From IMCC26077 sp964490435 (GTDB taxonomy: Bacteria > Actinomycetota > Actinomycetes > Nanopelagicales > Nanopelagicaceae), in the NCBI GenBank assembly GCA_964490435.1, contig CAZBCF010000011.1, forward strand, positions 1 to 36,961: a stretch of DNA of 36,961 nucleotides, given 5' to 3'. Position numbers and translations under genes: made by a program. Of this stretch, positions 16,947-24,894 are shown in pieces. Under the pieces are notes generated by a model that ran no database searches, was not told the origin of the DNA, and was given only the letters and a program-made list of their open reading frames with translations. Each line of letters begins with the position of its first letter. The first letter of the stretch is position 1.

Positions 16947-18107
16947 CTAGCTCCGAGCGCGAATATTGAGCAAAAGTCCAATGCCGATCAAGGTGGCGAA
17001 CATGCTCGAACCGCCATAGGAGAGCAACGGCAGTGGGACGCCTGTCATCGGAGCGAGGCCAAGAGTCATTCCGATATTCTCGAAAATCTGGAAGCCAAAC
17101 CAAGCAGTCACGCCGAGACAGACCAGTCGCCCGAAAAGATCCTTGGCACGACGCGCGATGACAAATGCGCGCCACAAGACCACTACATACAAAGCGACGA
17201 TGATGGCACATCCCACGAATCCCAACTCCTCTCCCGCAACCGTAAAGATGAAGTCGGTCTGCTGTTCGGGTACGAACCGACCATTGGTCTGAGGTCCGTT
17301 AAAGAGACCTTTACCCAAGAGGCCACCCGATCCAATAGTGATACGTGCCTGACGAAGTTGATATCCCGTGCTCTGTGGATCTGCAGTTGGATCAACGAAA
17401 GATTGCAAACGATTCAATTGATATTGAGCAATAACGCCTAACTTGATTGCAACATATGCACCAACCCCAGCAATGCCAAGTAATCCGATACTCCACCGCA
17501 ATTGCGCTCCTGAAACTGCAATCATCGTGACTACAGAGGCGCCAATGATTGCTGTAGTTCCTAAGTCGGGTTGTAAGACGATGAGCAAGACAGGAATCGC
17601 TGCGACTGCAAGCGCCTGAAGGACATCGATTGCTTGTGGTTCCTCGTATCCATCATGTTTTTCGGCAAGGACCATAGCCATCCCAACGATGATGGCAATC
17701 TTCGCTAACTCTGCCGGTTGGATTTGCAAACCGCCCGGCAAAGCAATCCACGCACGAGCACCGTTGACGGTAGCACCAACCCCCGGAATCAAGACTGCAA
17801 TCAAACCGAGGACTGCTATCGCCCATACGAAAGGGGTGTAAGCGCGCAGTAATCGGTAATCAATCAAGGTGGTACCAAAGGCTAAGAGCAAACCAATGAC
17901 GATGTTCAGCGCATGTCGCTTCAAGTAATATTCAGGATCGCCACCGAACGATGCAAACCAATCTCTCGTTGCGGCATAAACCAACAGAATGCCTATTCCC
18001 AGCAACGCACCAACGGCAACCAGCAAGGGAATATCAAAGCGATCGAAGAGCGCAACTCGCTCATTTCGAGCACGAGCGTTCTTGTTCATCGTTGGAAAGA
18101 TGCTCAT
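16947..18107 (-). CDS. rodA: Peptidoglycan glycosyltransferase RodA (SEDS family)
   Basis: RodA polymerises glycan strands from lipid II and works with PBP2 in lateral wall growth. The 386-residue protein is polytopic with about ten hydrophobic segments. The C-terminal PLLSYGGSSMFATLIGIGLL signature identifies the RodA/FtsW/SpoVE family. Its context beside mrdA and mreBCD makes RodA, rather than FtsW, the right assignment. The ATG at 18107 overlaps the mrdA stop by 4 bp (ATGA). A second in-frame ATG 18 bp downstream is also possible. Confidence 0.95.
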   Translation of the reverse strand: MSIFPTMNKNARARNERVALFDRFDIPLLVAVGALLGIGILLVYAATRDWFASFGGDPEYYLKRHALNIVIGLLLAFGTTLIDYRLLRAYTPFVWAIAVLGLIAVLIPGVGATVNGARAWIALPGGLQIQPAELAKIAIIVGMAMVLAEKHDGYEEPQAIDVLQALAVAAIPVLLIVLQPDLGTTAIIGASVVTMIAVSGAQLRWSIGLLGIAGVGAYVAIKLGVIAQYQLNRLQSFVDPTADPQSTGYQLRQARITIGSGGLLGKGLFNGPQTNGRFVPEQQTDFIFTVAGEELGFVGCAIIVALYVVVLWRAFVIARRAKDLFGRLVCLGVTAWFGFQIFENIGMTLGLAPMTGVPLPLLSYGGSSMFATLIGIGLLLNIRARS

Positions 18108-20218
18108 GGGGTATCGACCACCGGTCGCCTTGGTATTTGTGATGGTGGCGCGGAAGGAAAGATTGCTTGCTCGGGGATGACTTGCTGTCCCTGAATCCCG
18201 AAAATCGCCTCATAAATCCGGCGCACCGATGGACCCGAAGTTCCTGAACCAGTTCCGCCTTGGCTAATCATCATGACCACTGCATACCGTGGCGCATCTG
18301 AAGGCGCATAACTTGCAAACCACGACGTAGTGTCCTTACTCGAGCCATCGGGGTTCTTTCCGTACACCTCGCCAGTTCCGGTCTTGCCGCTAATTGCGAT
18401 AGGCATCCCTTCAAAGCGCCACTTTGCGGTTCCTGAAGTCACCACGGCACGAAGCGACTTCTTCAAGAACGCCAAAGTCTTCTTTGATACCGGCAGCTTG
18501 CCCACTTTCTCAGGTTTTATCTCACTTACCAACTCACCTGTCGGGGTAATGATTGCTCTTCCAACGGTGGGCTTCCACATCGTGCCGCCATTTGCGACTG
18601 CTGCGTAGATCTGTGCCATCTGCAAAGGAGTCATCGTGGTGTCACCTTGACCGATTGCGAAGTTAACCGCATCGCCAGCCCGAATCTTGGCGCCATCGAC
18701 ACAATTTTCTTTCGCGATCGCAATCAAATATGGGGTTAGTTGTGCTTTCTTAGCACGCTTCTCATAGTTACAGAAAAAATCCTTATTCCGCTCATACCAT
18801 TTGATACGCCACTGTCGATCGGCAAGGCGCCCAGCCGACTCTGATGGCAGATCTATTCCAGTTCGCTTGCCAAGGTGGAACGCGGCAGCAGCCTTATAGA
18901 AGAAATCTTTTGGCTCCTTGCGCGGACGCAACCCACCATCTTTTAACCATTCGTTGTATGCAATCTGATACCAGAGCGTGTCGCAAGAGATAGCAATGCC
19001 CTGCTCGAGTGAGATACGTCCTGCGCCCTTGCTTTCGTAATTTCGGAATTTCCGATTTCCTACTTGAAATTCGGCTGGGCAATCGTATGTGCCATTGAGG
19101 TCATATCCGGCCTTTGCTGCAGCAGCGACTGATACGACCTTGAATGCGGATGCGGGTGCAAATGTTCCTTGCAGCGCTCGAGAGAGCGCCGGCACTCCAC
19201 TTTTCGCACTGAAAAGATCCTTCGCTTGCTTTGCAGTGATGCCCTGTTCCCAGATATTCGGGTCATACGTCGGATACGAGGCCATCGCCAAGATTCGACC
19301 GTTCTTCACATCCATCACGATTGCCGCGCCCGCATCTGCTTTACGCGCGCCTTTTTTATCAACCGTGCCTGAACGCGCCCGTACTATTGCTGCAACTAAT
19401 TCACGTTCGACGACCGCTTGAAGTCTGGCATCGATACTGGTGACAAGGTGATTTCCAGGTATTGCTCTACTCTCTTTTAGAACGCTAGTCGCTGACTCGC
19501 GTCGATCCACGACTATGGTCTTCACGCCAGGAGTGCCACGCAGTGCATCGTCGTACACCTTCTCAAGTCCGGCTTTGCCCAGATATTCGTTGAGGAAGTA
19601 CTTTCGCGGCTGATTCACACCAGAACTATCGGTCAATTCTTTCTCACTGACCGGCCCAACGTAGCCCAATAGATGTGCCGCGTTTACACCCTCAGTTCCA
19701 GGGTAAAAGCGAAAGCCTTGCGGTGATGCGCTCACTCCGGGATAGCGCTCAGCGTGTTCGACAATCGATAAAGCAACCTCTTCGCTGGCATCAACAGAAA
19801 TTGGTATTGGTTGGTAACGCGAGCCATTCCAACATCGCGCGCCACCAGTCAATGCTGGATCGACCTTCTCTCCGCATAATCTGGTCTTGCCGTATACCTC
19901 TTCATACGGCAACTTCAACGTCTTTGCAGTTGCCTTTAATGAGGCGACGCCGCGGTCAGACTCTTTATCTAGAACGGAACGATCTACCGTGATGACTAAT
20001 CCGACTCGATTAAGGGCCAGTGGTTTCCCGCTGCTATCCAAGATCATGCCACGAGTGGCTGGCGTGACGACATTTCGACTTTGGATCTCGAGCGCTGCAT
20101 CCTGATATTTCTCCGTTGCAGCAACTTGTAAATAGAAAAGTCTGCCTAAAAGCGCAGCCATGAGGGAGAAGAGCAGGATCTGCACAAAGATCGTCGCGTA
20201 GCGCGAACGCTCACCCAT
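18104..20218 (-). CDS. mrdA: Penicillin-binding protein 2 (class B transpeptidase)
   Basis: This transpeptidase crosslinks new peptidoglycan with RodA during elongation. The 704-residue protein has a short cytoplasmic N-terminus, one membrane anchor (about residues 9-31), a pedestal region and the transpeptidase domain. The active-site motifs are SAFK (S357-K360), SCD (411-413) and KTG (612-614). It overlaps mreD by 8 bp upstream and rodA by 4 bp downstream. The proline/lysine-poor C-terminus ends shortly after the KTG domain with no PASTA repeats. Several cysteines (115, 129, 380, 412, 483, 506) are present, and disulfides outside the membrane are possible. Confidence 0.95.
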   Translation of the reverse strand: MGERSRYATIFVQILLFSLMAALLGRLFYLQVAATEKYQDAALEIQSRNVVTPATRGMILDSSGKPLALNRVGLVITVDRSVLDKESDRGVASLKATAKTLKLPYEEVYGKTRLCGEKVDPALTGGARCWNGSRYQPIPISVDASEEVALSIVEHAERYPGVSASPQGFRFYPGTEGVNAAHLLGYVGPVSEKELTDSSGVNQPRKYFLNEYLGKAGLEKVYDDALRGTPGVKTIVVDRRESATSVLKESRAIPGNHLVTSIDARLQAVVERELVAAIVRARSGTVDKKGARKADAGAAIVMDVKNGRILAMASYPTYDPNIWEQGITAKQAKDLFSAKSGVPALSRALQGTFAPASAFKVVSVAAAAKAGYDLNGTYDCPAEFQVGNRKFRNYESKGAGRISLEQGIAISCDTLWYQIAYNEWLKDGGLRPRKEPKDFFYKAAAAFHLGKRTGIDLPSESAGRLADRQWRIKWYERNKDFFCNYEKRAKKAQLTPYLIAIAKENCVDGAKIRAGDAVNFAIGQGDTTMTPLQMAQIYAAVANGGTMWKPTVGRAIITPTGELVSEIKPEKVGKLPVSKKTLAFLKKSLRAVVTSGTAKWRFEGMPIAISGKTGTGEVYGKNPDGSSKDTTSWFASYAPSDAPRYAVVMMISQGGTGSGTSGPSVRRIYEAIFGIQGQQVIPEQAIFPSAPPSQIPRRPVVDTP

Positions 20219-20753
20219 TTCGGGCGCCTATTCCTGGTGCGCTCGCTCCACGTGCTTGGACACCTTGAGCAAAGCGCGAGAGCCGAACCACTAATGGCGA
20301 GAGCAAGGGCGTGCAGAGCGCCGACCAGAGCAAGACTCCCGGCGCCGTCCGTGCGAACGAGAGCCCCTGTTCTGCGCTGATGAGCCAACTAGTAACTGCG
20401 AAGAGAATCATTGCGAGCAAAAGTGCACCCGTCACTGTGACGGTAAGTGTTACAGGTGCGCGCCGACTCGAGCGAAGTTGTACCCCCATCTCCGATGTTC
20501 CGTAACAGATTGCGGCGAGGACGAATGCCCAGTGTCCGATCAAGCCGACTGAGAGCGGGTTAAGGTCGAGTAGTAATCCGGCGATGAATCCTTGTAGCGC
20601 TGCGAACTCCGGATCCTCGAGAAATGCCCAGGCTAATACGACAATGAGAAAGATAGAGGGATCGGCAAAAGGAAAAGGAATCCTCGCGATCACTGCATTC
20701 TGCAACGCGAGCGCGACTATTCCGATAGGAAGGAAGAAGAGCGTCTTGCGCAC
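20211..20753 (-). CDS. mreD: Rod shape-determining membrane protein MreD
   Basis: MreD is a small inner-membrane member of the elongasome. The 180-residue protein has about five hydrophobic segments and the family-like AFLEDPEFAALQGFIAGLLLDLNP region, where a conserved Gly-x-Asp stretch is expected. It starts 2 bp after the mreC stop and overlaps mrdA by 8 bp. Sequence conservation in this family is low, so the assignment rests on topology plus position between mreC and PBP2. Confidence 0.9.
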   Translation of the reverse strand: MRKTLFFLPIGIVALALQNAVIARIPFPFADPSIFLIVVLAWAFLEDPEFAALQGFIAGLLLDLNPLSVGLIGHWAFVLAAICYGTSEMGVQLRSSRRAPVTLTVTVTGALLLAMILFAVTSWLISAEQGLSFARTAPGVLLWSALCTPLLSPLVVRLSRFAQGVQARGASAPGIGARNG

Positions 20754-20755
20754 GG

Positions 20756-21709
20756 CTAACTGACCTTCTTTTTCTTCGTCGGTTTACTCGGCGAAGGTTC
20801 TGGCGTGGGGGTGACGTAGACCGTGACTGTTGGGGTTGGAGTTGGTTGTGGTGCTGCTGGGAGAAGTGAATCGCGTGGATTGACCTTTACTTTTCCAATA
20901 ACGACTGCGACTACCTCTAATGAATTGAGATTGACGAATGGCTTGACTAACGCGGTCTTGGTCAAGGTCCCCGAACTTTGATCAACAGAGATCACTGTGC
21001 CAACCGGAACGCCAGGGACGAAGGGGCGGCTACTGCTGCTTCCGCGAGAGACCATCCGATCGCCCACCTTCAATTCAGAGGAGGAGTCAAAAAGGGTGAG
21101 AGAGAGTTCGGTCTCCCCAGTCCCTGAGATGACCCCAAGGATTCCGCTCCCCTCCATTCGAATGCCAGCTTTGAATGTCTCATCATCAAGCAAAAGCGCG
21201 ATGCACGTATCCCTACTGGTGGAAATGATCCGCCCGACCAGACCGGCTCCAGCAATCACCGTCATGTCCGCAGTGATGCCATCACGAGTACCAACGTCGA
21301 GCTCAACAGTTCTGGAGAAACCGGCAGCCGACCCGGCGGCAATCACCCGAGCGGCAACGCTCTCATATCGACCAGCGGCGGCTAAGTCGAGCACATCCTT
21401 GAGTTGATCTAGTTCGCGTCGAGCAACTTTCAAACGACTTAACTCCTCTTCAAGGGCGCTGTTTTTCTGCTCCAATTCGGAGATCTTCGCTGCGCTTCGT
21501 CCGAGGTTGGAAGCCTCTGAAATGAAATTACTCACCGGATCGTAGAAGAAGCGAAAGAAAGATTGGACTGGGGCAAGAACGGTATGTGCAAAGCCTCGGA
21601 ATGTCTGACCTGGAACGCTGCCGCGTAAATCTAATGTGACGATGATGAGCGCTGTTACAAGCAGTGCAATGAGAAAGAAACGTGAGCGCGACTTATCTGG
21701 TGCTGCCAA
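20756..21709 (-). CDS. mreC: Rod shape-determining protein MreC
   Basis: MreC is an extracytoplasmic scaffold that links MreB to the wall synthases. The 317-residue protein has a membrane anchor (about residues 9-27), a coiled coil (about 70-110, ISELEQKNSALEEELSRL) and the beta-rich MreC domain. The C-terminus is an unusual Thr/Pro-rich tail ending in PSKPTKKKKVS. The start is TTG at 21709 with GGGGTGAAG upstream; there is no alternative ATG or GTG before the anchor. It lies 37 bp behind mreB. Confidence 0.93.
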   Translation of the reverse strand: MAAPDKSRSRFFLIALLVTALIIVTLDLRGSVPGQTFRGFAHTVLAPVQSFFRFFYDPVSNFISEASNLGRSAAKISELEQKNSALEEELSRLKVARRELDQLKDVLDLAAAGRYESVAARVIAAGSAAGFSRTVELDVGTRDGITADMTVIAGAGLVGRIISTSRDTCIALLLDDETFKAGIRMEGSGILGVISGTGETELSLTLFDSSSELKVGDRMVSRGSSSSRPFVPGVPVGTVISVDQSSGTLTKTALVKPFVNLNSLEVVAVVIGKVKVNPRDSLLPAAPQPTPTPTVTVYVTPTPEPSPSKPTKKKKVS

Positions 21710-21746
21710 CGCTTCACCCCACTTTCAGCCGATGATGGGAAGGCTG

Positions 21747-22778
21747 TTATCTGCGCGGCTCGGAGATGAGCACCTTCTCAAGCGCTTCAAATTCTTCGAT
21801 ACAACGCCCGGTACCCATAACCACGGCATTTAATGGGTTTTCTGCGATATGCACAGCAATGCCCGTCTCATGTCGAAGTCTTTCATCGAGTCCATGCAAT
21901 AGCGCACCGCCGCCAGTGAGCACGATGCCACGATCCATGATGTCGCCAGAGAGTTCTGGTGGGCAACTATCGAGAGTGCTCTTCACGGCTTCGACAATTC
22001 GAGAGACTGGTTCGTCAATCGCCTTACGAATTTCTTCGGCAGTTACAAGGATTGTTTTGGGCAATCCAGTGACGAGGTCGCGACCACGAATCTCGGCATC
22101 AGGTTCGCCGGCTGCTGGGAAAGCCGAACCGATTGCAATCTTTATTAACTCAGCAGAGCGCTCACCAAGTAGTAGCGAGTACTCGCGCTTAATCCAAGTG
22201 ATAATCGCCTGGTCAAGCTCGTCACCACCGACGCGGATAGATTGGACCGTCACAATTCCGCCCAATGAAATAACGGCTATTTCGGTGGTACCGCCACCGA
22301 TGTCAACGACCATATTGCCCGTTGCCTCGTGAATCGGAAGTCCGGCACCAATGGCAGCAGCCATCGGCTCCTCGATGATGTACACCTTCCGGGCGCCAGC
22401 GGCATAACCGGCATCTTTCACAGCACGTTGTTCCACACCTGTAATACCCGATGGTACGCAGACCACGAGACGCGGCTTGGCAAAGTGGCGGCGCTTATGC
22501 ACTTTTTGGATGAAATAACGGAGCATTCGCTCTGTAGTGTCGAAATCTGAAATCACGCCATCCTTGAGCGGTCTGATTGCAACGATGTTGCCGGGTGTGC
22601 GCCCGATCATCTTCTTTGCCTCAAGTCCTACAGCAAGAATGCCACCGGTGTCTTGGTTAATTGCGACGACGCTTGGCTCATTGAGAACAATGCCTCGACC
22701 GCGCACATAAACCAATGTATTTGCGGTTCCTAGATCGATCGCCATATCGCGACCGATGAACGACATTGTCTTCGCCAT
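21747..22778 (-). CDS. mreB: Rod shape-determining protein MreB (bacterial actin)
   Basis: MreB forms membrane-bound filaments that guide lateral wall synthesis. The 343-residue protein has the actin-fold nucleotide motifs: phosphate 1 (AIDLGTANTLVY), phosphate 2 (VVDIGGGTTEIAV) and the adenosine motif (GIVLTGGGALLHGL). Its presence with MreCD, PBP2 and RodA argues for a rod or curved-rod cell that elongates along its side wall. That differs from mycobacteria, which lack MreB. The start ATG shares its A with the ndk stop (TAATG). Confidence 0.98.
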   Translation of the reverse strand: MAKTMSFIGRDMAIDLGTANTLVYVRGRGIVLNEPSVVAINQDTGGILAVGLEAKKMIGRTPGNIVAIRPLKDGVISDFDTTERMLRYFIQKVHKRRHFAKPRLVVCVPSGITGVEQRAVKDAGYAAGARKVYIIEEPMAAAIGAGLPIHEATGNMVVDIGGGTTEIAVISLGGIVTVQSIRVGGDELDQAIITWIKREYSLLLGERSAELIKIAIGSAFPAAGEPDAEIRGRDLVTGLPKTILVTAEEIRKAIDEPVSRIVEAVKSTLDSCPPELSGDIMDRGIVLTGGGALLHGLDERLRHETGIAVHIAENPLNAVVMGTGRCIEEFEALEKVLISEPRR

Positions 22779-23194
22779 TACTTACCTCCAAAGAAAAGTG
22801 CAATCTCTCGCTCGGCAGATTCAACTGAATCTGAACCGTGCACAATATTTTGTACGACTTTAGTTCCTTGATCGCGAGCAAGGTCACCACGAATAGTTCC
22901 AGGAGCCGCGACGGTCGGGTCGGTCGCGCCCGCTAGCGAACGGAAACCCTCGATGACGCGATTGCCTTCAGCGATGAGCGCAACGATTGGACCTGAGAGC
23001 ATGAATTCGAGAAGTGGCTCGTAGAAGGGTTTACCAGCATGCTCTGCGTAATGTCGTTCGAGTAGTGCGCGCTCTGCCTGCATCATCCGGATATTGGTGA
23101 TGACATAGCCCTTGTGCTCGATGCGAGCAATCACCTCACCTACCAGATTGCGACGAACCCCATCAGGTTTTATCAGCACCAAAGTCCGTTCCAT
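22778..23194 (-). CDS. ndk: Nucleoside-diphosphate kinase
   Basis: Ndk equilibrates nucleoside di- and triphosphates through a phosphohistidine. The 138-residue protein starts MERTLVLIKPDGV and has the active-site H119 in NIVHGSD. I use the ATG at 23194, the standard family start; a GTG 6 bp earlier is also in frame. Its stop overlaps mreB by one base. Placement between folC and mreB is the usual actinobacterial arrangement. Confidence 0.97.
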   Translation of the reverse strand: MERTLVLIKPDGVRRNLVGEVIARIEHKGYVITNIRMMQAERALLERHYAEHAGKPFYEPLLEFMLSGPIVALIAEGNRVIEGFRSLAGATDPTVAAPGTIRGDLARDQGTKVVQNIVHGSDSVESAEREIALFFGGK

Positions 23195-23211
23195 GGCCAC
23201 AGCCTAACGGC

Positions 23212-23532
23212 TTACTGAGGGGTCAGACGAGCGCGGGCCGCCTCCCCTGCTCGACCGACGAGTATTGCCGCCACCCAAAGGAGCGCAAAAATCCCGCCGA
23301 GGAAATACATCGCGAAAACCTCGATCCCGAAAGCGACCATCGGTACTTGCAAAATCGAGCCAAGAATCCATCCGGAGCGTCGCTTAAGTAGCCCTGGTGT
23401 GAGCAAAAGAAGAATCGCAACGATCCCACCGAGAATAAGCACCCAGGTGTCCGATGAGTTCATGGCAATCAATAATGCAAAACCCATCGTGAGCGCTTCC
23501 ATCACCAGAACGCTGGAGCCGAGTACTCGCAC
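23212..23532 (-). CDS. DUF4233 small membrane protein
   Basis: A 106-residue protein of unknown function with about three to four hydrophobic segments and a basic C-terminal end (GRAGEAARARLTPQ). Small DUF4233 proteins occur between folC and ndk in many actinobacteria, which matches its position here; that is recalled knowledge. The start is GTG at 23532, 2 bp after the folC stop. The conserved location hints at a link to folate or nucleotide metabolism, or only to operon conservation. Confidence 0.8.
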   Translation of the reverse strand: MRVLGSSVLVMEALTMGFALLIAMNSSDTWVLILGGIVAILLLLTPGLLKRRSGWILGSILQVPMVAFGIEVFAMYFLGGIFALLWVAAILVGRAGEAARARLTPQ

Positions 23533-23534
23533 GG

Positions 23535-24887
23535 TTATCGACCTTTCTTCAGAAGTGAGCGTGCCTGTCCCACGGTCACCACAGAGCCGGTGATGAGGAT
23601 ACCTGTCGACTGGGGTGTGAGTGCTGGTGCCCCTGCTTTATCGAAAGCCAACTCGATCGCGCGCTTGATTGAGCCCGCAGTACTTACGACAGCCTCATCA
23701 AAAATCTCGGTTGCAATCGAGAAGATGCTTTCGGTAGGCAGTGCGCGCGTTGATTCATTCTCGGTAACAATGATCTCATCAACAGCACCTGAAAGCTCGG
23801 CGAGGAATTGAGTGACATCTTTATCGTTCAACATCGCGACGATTGCAATCAATCTGTCGAATGAGAATTCCTCGCTGAGCGCCTCACGAAGTGCTGCGAC
23901 GCCATGAGGATTGTGTGCGGCATCGATGATGACCGTTGGGTTGCGATGGATGACTTCTAACCGACCTGGTGACGAGGCATTGGCGAAACCATCTCGGACT
24001 ACATCGATATGTAGCCGCTGCGCACCACCACCTAAAAATGCCTCTACTGCGGTTAATGCCAAGGTGGCGTTTGAGGCTTGGTGACGACCATGGAGCGGAA
24101 GGAAAATCTCGTCGTAAGTCCCGCCGATACCTTGGATCGTGAGCAACTGTCCGCCAACTGCGACATCGCGATGTACTAGGGAAAAATCCAGACCCTCGCG
24201 TAGGGGAATCGATTCGATGGTTGCGCTCTCGCGGATGAGCACCTGCGCGGCCTCCCGACTTTGATGGGCTAAGACCGAGGGCTTTCCGGCTCGAAAAATG
24301 CCAGCTTTAGTCAGTGCAATTTCAGCGATCGTGTTGCCAAGGTATTCCTGATGATCAAGGCCGATAGGTGTCATCACCGATACGTCTGAGTCGATGACGT
24401 TGGTTGCATCCCATGCTCCGCCCATCCCGCACTCTATGACAGCAACATCAATCGGCGCATCAGCAAAAGCCGCATAAGCCAAGGCGGTGAGGACTTCAAA
24501 GTACGAGAGCGGATGTTCAGATTGTGCATCGACCAAATCGATATAGGGCTTGATGTCATCGTACGTCTGAATGAAAAATTCAGGTGTTATTGATTCACCA
24601 TTTAAGGAAATTCGCTCCCTGATGTCCTCAAGATGTGGGCTCGTGTAGCGCCCAGTTCGAATACCAAATGCCCTCAGCAGTGAATCAATCATTCGTGAGG
24701 TAGAGGTCTTGCCATTCGTGCCCGCGATATGGATGGAGCGAAATGTCGTCTGCGGATTACCCAGATAATCAAGGAGCATCGCGATTCGATCAAGAGATGG
24801 CTCTATTCGACTCTCTGGCCACCGAGAATTTAATTCGACAGTAATCTCAGCAAGTCGTGATGAGAAATCTCCCGACTTAGAATTCAC
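23535..24887 (-). CDS. folC: Bifunctional folylpolyglutamate / dihydrofolate synthase
   Basis: FolC adds glutamates to folates and often makes dihydrofolate from dihydropteroate. The protein has 450 residues from GTG 24887, a normal length. The Mur-ligase-like P-loop GTNGKTS is at 56-62, and GRYTSPHLEDIRERI and VIDAAHNPHG follow in order. The long open frame upstream is antisense-like filler inside valS and is rejected. The chosen GTG lies 7 bp after the valS stop and has only a weak ribosome binding site, so coupling to valS is likely. Confidence 0.95.
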   Translation of the reverse strand: MNSKSGDFSSRLAEITVELNSRWPESRIEPSLDRIAMLLDYLGNPQTTFRSIHIAGTNGKTSTSRMIDSLLRAFGIRTGRYTSPHLEDIRERISLNGESITPEFFIQTYDDIKPYIDLVDAQSEHPLSYFEVLTALAYAAFADAPIDVAVIECGMGGAWDATNVIDSDVSVMTPIGLDHQEYLGNTIAEIALTKAGIFRAGKPSVLAHQSREAAQVLIRESATIESIPLREGLDFSLVHRDVAVGGQLLTIQGIGGTYDEIFLPLHGRHQASNATLALTAVEAFLGGGAQRLHIDVVRDGFANASSPGRLEVIHRNPTVIIDAAHNPHGVAALREALSEEFSFDRLIAIVAMLNDKDVTQFLAELSGAVDEIIVTENESTRALPTESIFSIATEIFDEAVVSTAGSIKRAIELAFDKAGAPALTPQSTGILITGSVVTVGQARSLLKKGR

Positions 24888-24894
24888 GCGCGTC

